64,000 nucleotides of DNA from Oscillospiraceae bacterium (GCA_020054675.1 JAIHAL010000002.1:206042-270041); one strand, 5' to 3'; positions 52,755-62,066 are shown, counted from the first letter of the stretch. Notes: generated from the letters alone by a model not told the origin. Numbers and translations: made by a program.

Positions 52755-54413
52755 TTATTGCATTATTTTGTTTATGGCGCTTATTAAAGCGTAAACAGAA
52801 GCGAGAATTATATCGTTGTCAACTCCGGCGCCCCATGTGATTTTTCCGTTTGCATCGGCTATTCCAACATATGCGACCGCTTTTGATTGCGAGCCTTGTT
52901 CAAGGGCATGCTCCGAATAGCTTGCTATGGTGTAGTTAAGCCCAAGGCTTTCTTTCAAGGCGTTTGAAACCGCATCAAGACGGCCGTTTCCGGAACGGGT
53001 TATGACTTTGTTTACTCCGTTTACTTCAATGGTTACAGTAGCTTCGATTCCGTTTGTCTGTTTATAATGCGCCTCAATAAATTTTACTTTGTCTTGGATA
53101 TTAACGTAATTTTCAACGAAAATTTTATAAATTTCATCCGGCAAAAGTTCTTTGTGCAGATGGTCGGATACACTTTTTACGGCATATCCGAAATTTTCCC
53201 TCATTTTCGGCGGAAGATTGTATCCGTATTTTTGTTCAAGCACATAACCTATTCCGCCCTTGCCGGATTGGCTGTTGATTCTTATTACGTCGCTTTCATA
53301 TTCCCTGCCGATATCTTTCGGGTCTATTGGGAGGTATGGTACTGTCCAGTGGGAGCAATCATTTTCCTCACGCCATTTCATGCCCTTGGCGATAGCGTCC
53401 TGATGGGAGCCTGAAAATGCCGCAAATACAAGCTGACCGCTGTAAGGCTGCCTTTCGTACACTCTCATCCTTGTGACTTCTTCATATACGGATGTAATTT
53501 CAGGGAGATTGCTGAAATCCAGTTCAGGATTTACCCCATGCGAGTACATATTCAAGGCAAGGGTGATTATGTCGACGTTTCCTGTTCGTTCGCCGTTCCC
53601 GAAAAGCGTTCCTTCTATTCTGTCGGCGCCGGCAAGCAGTCCCATTTCGCTGTCGGCAACAGCGCATCCCCTGTCATTATGAGGATGGAGCGAGATAATC
53701 AAACTGTCGCGCCTGTTGAGGTTTTCGCACATATATTCAACTTGTGAAGCGTAAACATGAGGCATGGAATGTTCCACCGTAACCGGCAGATTTATTATTG
53801 CCTTGTTGTCCGGAGTGGGCTGCCATATGTCAATTACTGCATTGCATATGTCGCGGGCAAACTCCATTTCTGTTCCTGTAAAGCTTTCGGGGGAGTATTC
53901 AAATTTGAAATTTCCTTCTGTGGAAGCGGCAAATTCTTTAAGGAGCTTTGCTCCGCTTACAGCAATATCAATGATTTCTTCCTTTGACTTTTTGAATACT
54001 TGTTCGCGCTGTGCCACCGAGGTTGAGTTGTAGAGGTGCACAACAGCGCTTTTAGCGCCCTTTAAAGCCTCAAAGGTCTTTTTTATGATGTGTTCCCTTG
54101 ATTGGGTGAGAACTTGTATTGTCACATCGTCGGGGATTAAATTTTGTTCAATCAAAGTGCGCAGGAAAGTGTATTCAGTTTCGGAAGCGGCTGGGAAGCC
54201 GACTTCAATTTCTTTAAATCCGACTTTTACAAGGAGCTTGAAGAATGTGATTTTTTCTTCAAGGCTCATTGGAACGACAAGTGCTTGATTTCCGTCGCGC
54301 AAATCTACGCTGCACCAAATCGGAGCCTTGTCGATATACTCTTTTTCGGTCCATTTCAGGCATTTCACAGGTGGCATAAAGTATGCCCTTTTGTACTTTT
54401 CATAATTTTTCAT
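52755..54413 (-). CDS. leuA: 2-isopropylmalate synthase, type 2
   Basis: A 552-residue LeuA of the longer type 2 group. The barrel has SVDLRDGNQALV, GFPAASETEYTF, HPHNDRGCAVADSEMGLLAGADRIEGTLFGNGERTGN, and the C-terminal regulatory LeuA allosteric domain begins near residue 420. It condenses acetyl-CoA with 2-oxoisovalerate. The ATG at 54413 has AAAGGGA upstream; an in-frame extension to 54467 would run into the T-box terminator and is not used. A leucine T-box controls it. Confidence 0.94.
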   Translation of the reverse strand: MKNYEKYKRAYFMPPVKCLKWTEKEYIDKAPIWCSVDLRDGNQALVVPMSLEEKITFFKLLVKVGFKEIEVGFPAASETEYTFLRTLIEQNLIPDDVTIQVLTQSREHIIKKTFEALKGAKSAVVHLYNSTSVAQREQVFKKSKEEIIDIAVSGAKLLKEFAASTEGNFKFEYSPESFTGTEMEFARDICNAVIDIWQPTPDNKAIINLPVTVEHSMPHVYASQVEYMCENLNRRDSLIISLHPHNDRGCAVADSEMGLLAGADRIEGTLFGNGERTGNVDIITLALNMYSHGVNPELDFSNLPEITSVYEEVTRMRVYERQPYSGQLVFAAFSGSHQDAIAKGMKWREENDCSHWTVPYLPIDPKDIGREYESDVIRINSQSGKGGIGYVLEQKYGYNLPPKMRENFGYAVKSVSDHLHKELLPDEIYKIFVENYVNIQDKVKFIEAHYKQTNGIEATVTIEVNGVNKVITRSGNGRLDAVSNALKESLGLNYTIASYSEHALEQGSQSKAVAYVGIADANGKITWGAGVDNDIILASVYALISAINKIMQ

Positions 54414-54430
54414 AGCCAAAATCCCTTTCT

Positions 54431-54732
54431 TTGGGGCATAAAAAAACCTCCGTTTCTTTATGCCCAATTTTTTTAAGCATAAAGAGACGAAGGTGAAAAA
54501 TTCACATCCGCGGTACCACTCTTATTGCCGGAATAATCCGACCGCTCTTTCGCATCTGACAATGCATATCCCTGTAACGGGGGAAACCGTTCGAACCTAC
54601 AAGCCAAAAGCCTTCGGCAGACTGCTCAGGGGCGAGTTATGATTTATTCGCAATACCGTTTCGCACCAACCCAACGGCTCTCTGTAAAAACGGATAAACT
54701 TTTTTCCCCGTCATCGCATTTTAAAATTTAAG
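54431..54732 (-). ncRNA. T-box leader, leucine-type, for leuA
   Basis: On the minus strand the leader carries the T-box sequence GGTACCGCGG (54517-54508), a stem I with a likely CTC (Leu) specifier at 54636-54634 in the CATAACTCGCCCC context, and a terminator: GCATAAAG-type stem (54447-54463 with 54478-54494) followed by TTTTTTT. Uncharged tRNA-Leu would stabilise the antiterminator and turn on leuA. The 389-nt stretch between leuA and the next gene contains only this leader and its promoter. Confidence 0.92.
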
Positions 54733-54739
54733 TGTTTTA

Positions 54740-54768
54740 ATGATATCAGTTTTTTTTGAAAATGTCAA
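54740..54768 (-). promoter_or_regulatory. Promoter for the leuA T-box transcript
   Basis: Minus strand: TTGACA (54768-54763), 17 nt, TATCAT (54745-54740). Confidence 0.75.
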
Positions 54769-54802
54769 TACAGGAAATACGATTTAACATTTTTTTTACT
54801 TT

Positions 54803-55501
54803 TTATTTTTCGAAATTCTTTTTTATAAAATCCATTATTTTTTGGTGCATAAAAATTCCCGTAAGCCCGATTGCAGCGGCCCCGATGAATATTGCCGCGG
54901 CCCAAAACCAGTCGCCCTTTCCGAGATTTCCTCCGACAACCGTTGAACCTATTACCGAAGGCATTCTTGCAAAGGTTGCTATAATAAAAAACCTTAGCGG
55001 CGGGATTTTTGTCAGCGGGACCATATATGTCAGCACATCTTTTGGCGTTCCGGGGATTAAAAAAAGTATAAAAACCAAGGCTTCGAGCTTTGTTTCGTCA
55101 TTAAGTATTTTAAATTTTTTAAATTTATCTTCCGATACAAATACATTTACCAAAGGTTTCCCAATAAACTTTACAAGATAAAAAACGCAGACCGTGCCGA
55201 GCAAAATACCAAAAAGGCATAAAAAGAATCCGCCTGCGGCGCCGAAAAGTATCCCGCCGGCAATTTCAAAAGGCTCTCCGGGGATAAAAGCTACAATTAT
55301 TTGCAGAGCCTGCATTAAAAGGAACAAAAAACCGCCCCAAATTCCAAGCAAATTTACTTTTTCCTGTATTGCAAGTCTGCCCTCGGCGCTGGAAAGGCTT
55401 TTTACGAATGGGATGGAAAATATGGTCACTGCTATTGCAAAAGCAATGAAAATTATAACTGCAGTAAGCCTTATAACGGTTTCCTTATTTATTTTTTTCA
55501 T
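54803..55501 (-). CDS. TVP38/TMEM64-family (SNARE-associated) membrane protein
   Basis: A 232-residue integral membrane protein with about six hydrophobic segments and the family signature IPGEPFEIAGGILFGAAGGFFLCLFGILLG, followed by FLIPGTPKDVLTYMVPLT. The family (DedA superfamily, VTT domain) is thought to be involved in membrane lipid scrambling or transport, but the specific role is unknown. Last gene of a four-gene minus-strand operon with DUF5685, DnaJ-like and another membrane protein. Confidence 0.85.
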   Translation of the reverse strand: MKKINKETVIRLTAVIIFIAFAIAVTIFSIPFVKSLSSAEGRLAIQEKVNLLGIWGGFLFLLMQALQIIVAFIPGEPFEIAGGILFGAAGGFFLCLFGILLGTVCVFYLVKFIGKPLVNVFVSEDKFKKFKILNDETKLEALVFILFLIPGTPKDVLTYMVPLTKIPPLRFFIIATFARMPSVIGSTVVGGNLGKGDWFWAAAIFIGAAAIGLTGIFMHQKIMDFIKKNFEK

Positions 55502-55512
55502 TAAAAACCTCT

Positions 55513-56055
55513 TTATTTAAGCTTTCTTATCAATATCGGCCTTAATTTGTTTATGTAAGTAATGGCAATATTTGAAATTGTAAGGTCATACATTACAAAT
55601 ACAGCATTTGCGGCAAGGATGAAGATGTAAATTCCGTATTTGCCCCATTCGCCCAGTCCGTTAAGAATTTGTCCTATTCCAAATACGTTCATTAAAATCC
55701 AATATGCTGAAATTACGGAAACATTAAAAACGGCAAATTTGCATGCCCATTCCAAGGCTCTGAATTTGATTTTTTCCAAAATCGACTTGAGTATGGGATA
55801 ATAGCCAAAGAAAGCTATAAAAAGCATGGCGGCTTCCTTGTCCGGGGTTATGAAAGCTGATAGCAAGGCTATTGCGCAATAAGTTGCAAAAGCCCATTTT
55901 TTTGAAATTTCAATAACAACCGCCACTAAAAGAATCCCAGCAGTCATGGGGCAAAGATATGTTAAAAACGGTCCAAGTCCAGTAAAGAACATTATAAGCA
56001 AAGCAAGCGCGGCAATTATTCCGCCGAGGGCAACTTTGTAGCTTAATTTTTTCAT
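55513..56055 (-). CDS. Multi-pass membrane protein, ECF-S-like, unknown
   Basis: A 180-residue protein with five or six hydrophobic segments. The opening, KVALGGIIAALALLIMFF, and the size resemble ECF S components, and MYDLTISNIAITYINK near the C-terminus resembles known uncharacterised clostridial membrane proteins. No substrate-binding motif is recognised. It is 11 nt from the TVP38 gene and 15 nt from the DnaJ-like gene. Confidence 0.7.
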   Translation of the reverse strand: MKKLSYKVALGGIIAALALLIMFFTGLGPFLTYLCPMTAGILLVAVVIEISKKWAFATYCAIALLSAFITPDKEAAMLFIAFFGYYPILKSILEKIKFRALEWACKFAVFNVSVISAYWILMNVFGIGQILNGLGEWGKYGIYIFILAANAVFVMYDLTISNIAITYINKLRPILIRKLK

Positions 56056-56070
56056 GGCATAAAATCCTTT

Positions 56071-56703
56071 TTAGCAGCATTCAATCAAATCGCCGCCAAA
56101 GCATTCGCAGCAGCAGTCGGCGCATATAAGTCCTTGGCACATATCGCAGGTGCTGCATCCGCCCGGCGAGCCGTAATAGCGGTAAGGCGAACCGTTCATG
56201 TTCCCGTTTCTTGCTTGCATCATTTGATTGTAGGCCGCTCTGTATTCGGCATTTCCGGGGTCTTGATTAACGGCATTTGTAAAATGCGTAAAAGCTTCGT
56301 TGAGCCATCCTCTGGCATAGCATACACTGCCTTTAAGGAATGACCATTCAGCGTTTCGAGGAACGGAAGGGTTGTCCAGCATGCTGTCTGCAACGGTATA
56401 GTTTCCGTTTTGGATTTGTCTGCGTATTTCGGCAAAATCTCCGTAATACTGGCTTTGAGAATACCCGCCTTGGTTGTACTGGTTGTAGGAATATCCGCCG
56501 GAGTTTTGTCCTCCGCGGCGCATATTCATTATTTCATCGTATGCGGCATTGATTTCTTTCATTTTTTCTTCCGCAAGGTCGGCAAGAGGGCTTTGGCTGT
56601 GCAGGTCCGGGTGATATTTTTTTGAAAGCTCACGGTACGCATCGCGAATCTGTTCATCCGTGGCATTAGGTGAAACTCCTAAAACTCTGTAAGGGTCGTT
56701 CAT
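56071..56703 (-). CDS. DnaJ-domain protein with Cys-rich C-terminus
   Basis: A 210-residue protein. J domain at 1-60 with intact HPD (31-33); Gly/Tyr/Gln-rich linker (62-90); a TPR-like helical segment (115-165); and a C-terminal cluster of ten cysteines (183-210), including CSTCDMC, CADCCCEC and a terminal CC. The tail could bind zinc, iron or form disulfides. J domains recruit DnaK to a specific target, so this is probably a dedicated co-chaperone for the operon. It overlaps the DUF5685-like gene stop by 4 nt. Confidence 0.82.
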   Translation of the reverse strand: MNDPYRVLGVSPNATDEQIRDAYRELSKKYHPDLHSQSPLADLAEEKMKEINAAYDEIMNMRRGGQNSGGYSYNQYNQGGYSQSQYYGDFAEIRRQIQNGNYTVADSMLDNPSVPRNAEWSFLKGSVCYARGWLNEAFTHFTNAVNQDPGNAEYRAAYNQMMQARNGNMNGSPYRYYGSPGGCSTCDMCQGLICADCCCECFGGDLIECC

Positions 56704-57557
56704 TTTGAAAGCTCCTTTTCATTTAAAACTGACATAAAGGTATTTTGAAGTCCGAGGTAAATTATATTGTCAAGTATTGGTTTAAATCTTTCCAAATCAA
56801 GCAGCGAATAAGCGTTGGCAAGTTCCCCAAGCGTAAAATTAATGCTGTCCAAAGCTTCGGCCCTTATTTTTTCCATATCAAAACCATATTCCCTTAAAAG
56901 GAATGGGTTGTAATTTTTCTTTTTATAATCGTCTTTTGCGTCATTTAAAGCATCGATAATGTAAACATATCGTCCAAGCAGATAGCCCATGCGCTTTAAA
57001 ATTCTCTTTTGCTTTTCATCATCCGAAATTTTTTCTGCGACTGCGGATATAATTTCCGCGGTAGGTTCTGCGGCAAGGTCTATGCTTTTGCAGTTTTGCT
57101 TTTCAAGTTCGGATTGTTTTTTCATACTTTTTTCAATAAGCGCTGCAATTTCCGGATAATTCCTTTTTGCTTTTTTATATGCCGGATAAATCAGCGGAAG
57201 AAGCAAAATTGCTCTTGTTTTGCTTAAAAAACCCCTATCGGAAATATCGTCTTTCAATTTGTGGTAAACCAGCATTGTTGCAGCCGCAGCGGTGAAATGC
57301 AGACTTCCCGTGCAGGCAAGGCAAGGCGTTTTTTTAAGGGGATGCGCAACGCACCTTTGAGGTGTTATTTCAGTACCGTCTTTGCCAAGCGCCAAGGAAA
57401 TAAGTCCCACAAACGCAAAATCATAGCTCAAGGTAAACCTTAAAAGAAATCCGAAGCTTTTTCCGGTTTCCTTGCAAAGTCCGCAGTAAACTGCTTTGTA
57501 TGCGTCATATTCGCAAAATTTCATTTGCGGTTTGAAAGGGCGGATATATCCGAACAA
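56700..57557 (-). CDS. DUF5685-like protein with prenyl-synthase-like Asp motifs
   Basis: A 285-residue alpha-helical protein I place with DUF5685. It starts FGYIRPFKPQMKFCEYDAYK and has cysteines 15, 25, 28, 69, 79 and 82 in two groups (CGLC and CLAC). Two aspartate-rich motifs are visible, DDISD (103-107) and DALNDAKDD (202-210), spaced as in all-alpha isoprenoid synthases such as phytoene synthase-like enzymes. That similarity is an inference. TTG 57557 has GGGAGTG 7 nt upstream; the frame extends further but lacks a ribosome site. First gene of the operon. Confidence 0.7.
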   Translation of the reverse strand: MFGYIRPFKPQMKFCEYDAYKAVYCGLCKETGKSFGFLLRFTLSYDFAFVGLISLALGKDGTEITPQRCVAHPLKKTPCLACTGSLHFTAAAATMLVYHKLKDDISDRGFLSKTRAILLLPLIYPAYKKAKRNYPEIAALIEKSMKKQSELEKQNCKSIDLAAEPTAEIISAVAEKISDDEKQKRILKRMGYLLGRYVYIIDALNDAKDDYKKKNYNPFLLREYGFDMEKIRAEALDSINFTLGELANAYSLLDLERFKPILDNIIYLGLQNTFMSVLNEKELSK

Positions 57558-57580
57558 TAAAAAACACTCCCAATTTTTTA

Positions 57581-57598
57581 GTATAACCATAGTTATAC
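57581..57598. promoter_or_regulatory. Palindromic operator before the DUF5685 operon
   Basis: GTATAAC-CATA-GTTATAC, 7-bp perfect arms, located just downstream of the -10 box (57610-57605) around the transcription start. The regulator is unknown. Confidence 0.6.
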
Positions 57599-57604
57599 CT
57601 AATA

Positions 57605-57633
57605 ATTATATCAGTTGCGGCAGTAAAAGTCAA
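57605..57633 (-). promoter_or_regulatory. Promoter for the DUF5685 operon
   Basis: Minus strand TTGACT (57633-57628), 17 nt, TATAAT (57610-57605). Confidence 0.78.
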
Positions 57634-57673
57634 ATATTCGGGAAAAATCAAGTTACATATTTTGCAAGTTCGG

Positions 57674-57702
57674 TTGACTTTCAAAAAAATAAAAGTTATA
57701 AT
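57674..57702 (+). promoter_or_regulatory. Promoter for tepA and following genes
   Basis: TTGACT (57674-57679), 17 nt, TATAAT (57697-57702); divergent from the DUF5685 operon promoter. Confidence 0.75.
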
Positions 57703-57791
57703 TATATATAAAACAAAATTTTACCGCCGGCTGAATAATGTTCTCATGAAAGCCTAAAATATTAAAAAAGCTTTTGTTGGGGAGAACTGCT

Positions 57792-58526
57792 ATGAGAAAC
57801 GGCGATTTTGAAGAAAATGAAGAAAATCCTAAGGGCGAGGAACTTGAAAAGGCGCAGGTTATTGAAAAAATCGGTCAGGTTGTGCCTCATAATGCAAAGC
57901 ACCTGATACATTGCCTTACTATAATAGGTCAGGTGGAGGGGCATTATATACTTCCCCCGCAAAATAAGACTACAAAATACGAGCATATCATGCCTGCGCT
58001 TGTTGCGATAGAACAGGACAGGAGCATAGAGGGGCTTGTGATTATCCTTAATACAGTTGGCGGGGATGTGGAGGCAGGACTTGCGATTGCCGAGCTTATT
58101 GCCGGGATGAAAACACCTACGGTTTCGATAGTAGTTGGCGGAGGACATTCGATAGGTGTTCCTCTTGCGGTCAGCGCAAAACGCTCTTTTATTGTTCCGT
58201 CGGCAACAATGACGATACATCCGGTAAGGATGAACGGCCTTGTGCTTGGAGTCCCGCAAACACTTTCTTATTTTGAGAAAATGCAGGACAGGATAGTAAA
58301 TTTTGTCACAAGGAACAGCCATATAAGCGAGGAACGATTTAGGGAACTTTTGCTGCGCACAGGCGAGCTTGTAATGGATGTCGGCACGGTTCTTGACGGG
58401 GAAGAGGCAGTGCGCGAGGGGCTTATAGACCGCCTTGGCGGACTCAGCGAGGCAATAGAATGCCTTTATGAGCTTATTGAGGGTGCCGATGAGAAATATC
58501 CCGATAAAGGAAATCAAAAGAGGTAA
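57792..58526 (+). CDS. tepA: ClpP-class serine protease TepA-like
   Basis: A 244-residue ClpP/crotonase-fold protein. Family motifs: [19 protein letters not shown], the nucleophile Ser in [19 protein letters not shown] and the catalytic His in TMTIHPVRM. It corresponds to Bacillus TepA (YmfB), a cytoplasmic protease affecting protein translocation and sporulation. The ATG at 57792 has GGGGAG upstream. ylzJ and ftsK follow as in Bacillus. Confidence 0.88.
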   Translation: MRNGDFEENEENPKGEELEKAQVIEKIGQVVPHNAKHLIHCLTIIGQVEGHYILPPQNKTTKYEHIMPALVAIEQDRSIEGLVIILNTVGGDVEAGLAIAELIAGMKTPTVSIVVGGGHSIGVPLAVSAKRSFIVPSATMTIHPVRMNGLVLGVPQTLSYFEKMQDRIVNFVTRNSHISEERFRELLLRTGELVMDVGTVLDGEEAVREGLIDRLGGLSEAIECLYELIEGADEKYPDKGNQKR

Positions 58527-58530
58527 AATA

Positions 58531-58731
58531 ATGGTTTTGCATACGATTGTAAGTGAATATGATGTTATGTGCAATCAGGCTGAAAACTGCGCATCCAAAT
58601 TTAAGAGTGTCGGAGGCGGGATAGTCGAATATTCAGAAACGGAACAAGGAAATAGGATTTTGCGCCTTTTTTCAACTGACCCGTATATGTATCTGGATGA
58701 AAAGTACAGCCCGTTTTCGCAAATAAATTAA
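58531..58731 (+). CDS. ylzJ: YlzJ-like small protein
   Basis: A 66-residue protein starting MVLHTIVSEYDVMC and ending in a Pro/Tyr-rich FSTDPYMYLDEKYSPFSQ, matching the YlzJ pattern. It lies between tepA and the ftsK side as in Bacillus. GAGG precedes the ATG at 58531; the upstream part of the frame overlaps tepA and is not used. Function unknown. Confidence 0.8.
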   Translation: MVLHTIVSEYDVMCNQAENCASKFKSVGGGIVEYSETEQGNRILRLFSTDPYMYLDEKYSPFSQIN

Positions 58732-58745
58732 CGGAGGAATTTGTT

Positions 58746-59606
58746 TTGACTGTTTTTGAAGGTTTTTTCCAAGGTTTAATACAGGGATTTACGGAGTTTT
58801 TGCCGGTTTCAAGCTCCGGACATCTTTCAATTTTTCAGCATTTTTTTGGAATCAACGGCGAAGGCGCCTTGCTTTCGTCGCTGGTTTTCCATTTGGGAAC
58901 GCTCCTCGCCGTTTTTATTGCGTTTTGGGGCAGGATATCGAGGCTTATCGTTGAATTTTTCTGCCTTGTAAAGGATGTGTTTACGGGAAAATTCAAATGG
59001 TGCAGCATGAATCCCGACAGGAGGATGATAATTATGATTATAATTTCAATCCTCCCGTTGTTTGGATTTTACATATTCAAGGATTTTTTTGCATCCCTTT
59101 CGGAGGATTCAAGCATAGTTGCAGAGGGAATAGGATTTCTGTATACTTCGGCAATTCTTTTTTTGAGCGACCGCTGGGCAAAGGGCAATAAGACTTCCGG
59201 TCAGACGACCGTCAAGGATGCCCTCACGATAGGAGTTTTTCAGTGTATTGCCCTTGTGCCGGGAATTTCACGTTCCGGTTCCACTATTTGCGCGGGACTT
59301 TTTTGCGGGCTTAAAAGGGAGGCCGCAGTTGAATATTCGTTTATTTTGGGCATACCGGTAATACTTGCCGGCGCACTTTCGGAAATTAAGGATGCTTCTG
59401 CACAGGATTTGAATATAGGCATGCTTCCGCTTGCAGTTGGATTTTTAACAGCGGCTGTATCGGGATTTCTGGCAATAAAGCTTATAAAATGGCTTATAAA
59501 GACGGATAAGTTTAAAATTTTTGCTTTTTATACGCTTGCTTTGGGAATTTTGGTTCTTGCGGCGGGAATTTACGAAACGGTTTCCGGAAACAGAATTGGA
59601 TTTTAA
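58746..59606 (+). CDS. uppP: Undecaprenyl-diphosphatase
   Basis: A 286-residue multi-pass membrane enzyme recycling undecaprenyl pyrophosphate for cell wall synthesis. Signature motifs QGFTEFLPVSSSGHL and LVPGISRSGSTI are present. It starts with TTG 58746 after CGGAGGA. Insertion between ylzJ and ftsK is a local variation from the Bacillus order. Confidence 0.95.
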   Translation: MTVFEGFFQGLIQGFTEFLPVSSSGHLSIFQHFFGINGEGALLSSLVFHLGTLLAVFIAFWGRISRLIVEFFCLVKDVFTGKFKWCSMNPDRRMIIMIIISILPLFGFYIFKDFFASLSEDSSIVAEGIGFLYTSAILFLSDRWAKGNKTSGQTTVKDALTIGVFQCIALVPGISRSGSTICAGLFCGLKREAAVEYSFILGIPVILAGALSEIKDASAQDLNIGMLPLAVGFLTAAVSGFLAIKLIKWLIKTDKFKIFAFYTLALGILVLAAGIYETVSGNRIGF

Positions 59607-59636
59607 GTTTTATTGAGGGGTAAAGGTGACTTTAAG

Positions 59637-62045
59637 GTGGCGCGGAAAAAAAGCTCAAAACCTGCAAAAAAGCAGTCTGGCAATCAGGCATGGTCAATAA
59701 TTTTGTTTGCGTGCGGAATACTTTTGTTTTTGCTTGCTCTTGTAGAAGGCGAATCTGCATGGTTTTTCATCCATAATTTGCTTTTTGGGCTTTTTGGGGC
59801 ATCGGCTTTTATATTGCCGGCGGTGGTGATATACGCCGCCTTTATGGTTGCGCTGGACAAGTCCGGCAAAGCTGTTGCCGGAAAGGTCATAGAGGGCTTT
59901 GTGCTCGTGCTGCTTGCAAGCGCCGTTGTTCAGATAATTTTTGTAGGCAACGTTGACGGGAAGAATTTTTTGGACAAGCTGATAAAGCTTTATAAGGATG
60001 GCTCGGAACTCAATGGCGGGGGACTTTTCAGTGCGCTTTTGGGCTGGCCTCTGCTTGCTCTTTTCCAAAAGACGGGAGCGACAATAATCGTTCTTTTGCT
60101 TTCGTTTGTGGTAATTATGTTGCTTGCAAATATAAGCCTTATAGATTTTGTGGGATTTTTTTATAAGCCAATCCGCGGGATAAAAGATGCCGTAAAACAG
60201 GCACATGAGGAGGATTTTAAGCCATCTCCCGGAGCAAAGCGTTTTGAAAATGAAAAGACCGCCAAAAAAGAGGAATCAATTTTAAATAAACGCAAGAAAT
60301 TTGATATAGATATTCCAATTCCCGTAGATAAGAAAAAAGAAGAAAATAAAGAGGAAGAGGCTCAAAACAGCGAACCTTTGCCGATTCATCCGGTAATTTC
60401 GCCTAAGATAACAAAGGATAAGCTTGAAGAAAAGGTAAAAAGCGCAAATGCCGATTTGGAAGAAATCATAAAAAAAGCAGTTGTTACTTCCGAAAATTCG
60501 CCTGAACCTGTTATAGTTGAACCGGACGGACAGACAAGGCTTTATGAGCAGAACAATGAAGTCAATGTGTACAAATATCCTCCGGTTTCGTTGCTGCATG
60601 CTCCAAAAGCCGCTTTGGTTGGAGAAAATGCTCAAGCCGAGCTTAAACTCAATGCGGATACTTTGGTGGATACTTTAAAAAGCTTTGGCGTTCAGACAAG
60701 AATAGTGGATATACACAGGGGCCCTACTGTTACAAGGTATGAATTGCAGCCGTCGGCAGGGGTTAAAATTTCAAAGATAACCGGCCTTGCTGATGATATA
60801 GCTTTAAATCTTGCCGCCGCGGGAGTAAGGATTGAAGCGCCTATTCCCGGAAAAGCTGCGGTGGGGATAGAAGTCCCAAATAAGGTTGTTGATATAGTTA
60901 CCATAAGGGAACTTATTGAAACAAAGGAATTTGAGGAAACAAAGAGCAAGATTTCATTTGCGCTTGGAAAAGATATAGCCGGCAATGCAGTAATAGCCGA
61001 TATTGCAAAAATGCCTCATGTGCTTATAGCAGGCTCTACCGGTTCGGGAAAATCGGTCTGCATAAATTCGATTATCATGAGCCTTTTGTACAAGGCTTCC
61101 CCCGATGAGGTAAGGATTTTAATGATAGATCCGAAGGTTGTTGAACTTGGCATTTACAACGGCATACCGCATCTTTTGATTCCGGTTGTAACAGATCCGC
61201 GCAAGGCCGCCGGAGCACTTTCGTGGGCAGTAAATGAAATGCTTAAAAGGTATAAGCTTTTTGCCGACAACAATGTAAGGGATTTAAAGGGCTTTAACGA
61301 GCTTGCAAAAAATACTCCGGGCATGGACCCTCTGCCGCAGATTGTGATAATCATAGACGAGCTTGCCGACCTTATGATGGCAGCTCCAAGCGAGGTTGAG
61401 GATTCCATATGCCGCCTTGCCCAGATGGCAAGGGCGGCGGGCATGCACCTTGTAATAGCCACACAGCGCCCGTCGGTTGATATAATTACGGGAGTTATTA
61501 AGGCGAACATCCCCAGCAGGATAGCTTTTGCCGTTTCATCGCAGGTGGACAGCAGAACGATACTTGACGGGGCGGGAGCAGAAAAACTCCTTGGCAGGGG
61601 GGATATGCTTTTCTATCCGTCAGGAACGCCAAAACCCGTTCGTGTTCAGGGATGTTTTGTTACCGATAAAGAGGTTGAAGCGGTAGTTTCATATATCAAG
61701 GATTCCATTAAAGCCGATTATGATGAAAATATAATGGAAGAAATTGAGAAGAATTCGCCTGCTGAAAAGGAAGCGCTTAATTCCGAGGGCGGCGGCATTG
61801 AACCTAATGACGAAATGCTTGAAAAGGCAATAGAATGTGTAATTGAGGCAGGACAGGCATCCACATCCTACCTTCAAAGGAGATTGAAGCTTGGCTACGC
61901 AAGGGCGGCAAGGATTGTTGACGAACTTGAACAGCTTGGCATTGTCGGGCCTTTTGAGGGAGCAAAGCCGCGCGCCGTGCTTATGACAAAGGAACAGTGG
62001 TATGAACGCAAACTGCGTTCACAAATGCCGTCCGGCAAAACTTAA
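59637..62045 (+). CDS. ftsK: DNA translocase FtsK/SpoIIIE
   Basis: An 802-residue DNA pump: four to five N-terminal transmembrane helices (~25-170), a charged linker (190-330), then the RecA-like motor with GSTGSGKSV Walker A and IIIDELADLMM Walker B, and a C-terminal gamma winged helix (GQASTSYLQRRLKLGYARAARIVDELE). GTG at 59637 has AAAGGTGA upstream. It clears chromosomes from the septum and may serve sporulation as SpoIIIE. Confidence 0.95.
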   Translation: MARKKSSKPAKKQSGNQAWSIILFACGILLFLLALVEGESAWFFIHNLLFGLFGASAFILPAVVIYAAFMVALDKSGKAVAGKVIEGFVLVLLASAVVQIIFVGNVDGKNFLDKLIKLYKDGSELNGGGLFSALLGWPLLALFQKTGATIIVLLLSFVVIMLLANISLIDFVGFFYKPIRGIKDAVKQAHEEDFKPSPGAKRFENEKTAKKEESILNKRKKFDIDIPIPVDKKKEENKEEEAQNSEPLPIHPVISPKITKDKLEEKVKSANADLEEIIKKAVVTSENSPEPVIVEPDGQTRLYEQNNEVNVYKYPPVSLLHAPKAALVGENAQAELKLNADTLVDTLKSFGVQTRIVDIHRGPTVTRYELQPSAGVKISKITGLADDIALNLAAAGVRIEAPIPGKAAVGIEVPNKVVDIVTIRELIETKEFEETKSKISFALGKDIAGNAVIADIAKMPHVLIAGSTGSGKSVCINSIIMSLLYKASPDEVRILMIDPKVVELGIYNGIPHLLIPVVTDPRKAAGALSWAVNEMLKRYKLFADNNVRDLKGFNELAKNTPGMDPLPQIVIIIDELADLMMAAPSEVEDSICRLAQMARAAGMHLVIATQRPSVDIITGVIKANIPSRIAFAVSSQVDSRTILDGAGAEKLLGRGDMLFYPSGTPKPVRVQGCFVTDKEVEAVVSYIKDSIKADYDENIMEEIEKNSPAEKEALNSEGGGIEPNDEMLEKAIECVIEAGQASTSYLQRRLKLGYARAARIVDELEQLGIVGPFEGAKPRAVLMTKEQWYERKLRSQMPSGKT

Positions 62046-62066
62046 ATTGATGGGAAGAAGTTTTTG

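Noticed and set aside
54509-54600. tRNA-like GGTTCGAAC sequence on the minus strand upstream of leuA
   Set aside because: It belongs to the T-box leader (stem II/III region), with no acceptor stem or CCA-type end of a tRNA.
57762-58574. A 270-codon minus-strand ORF opposite tepA
   Set aside because: Antisense shadow of tepA; the product is basic and compositionally biased, and tepA has a promoter, ribosome site and family motifs.
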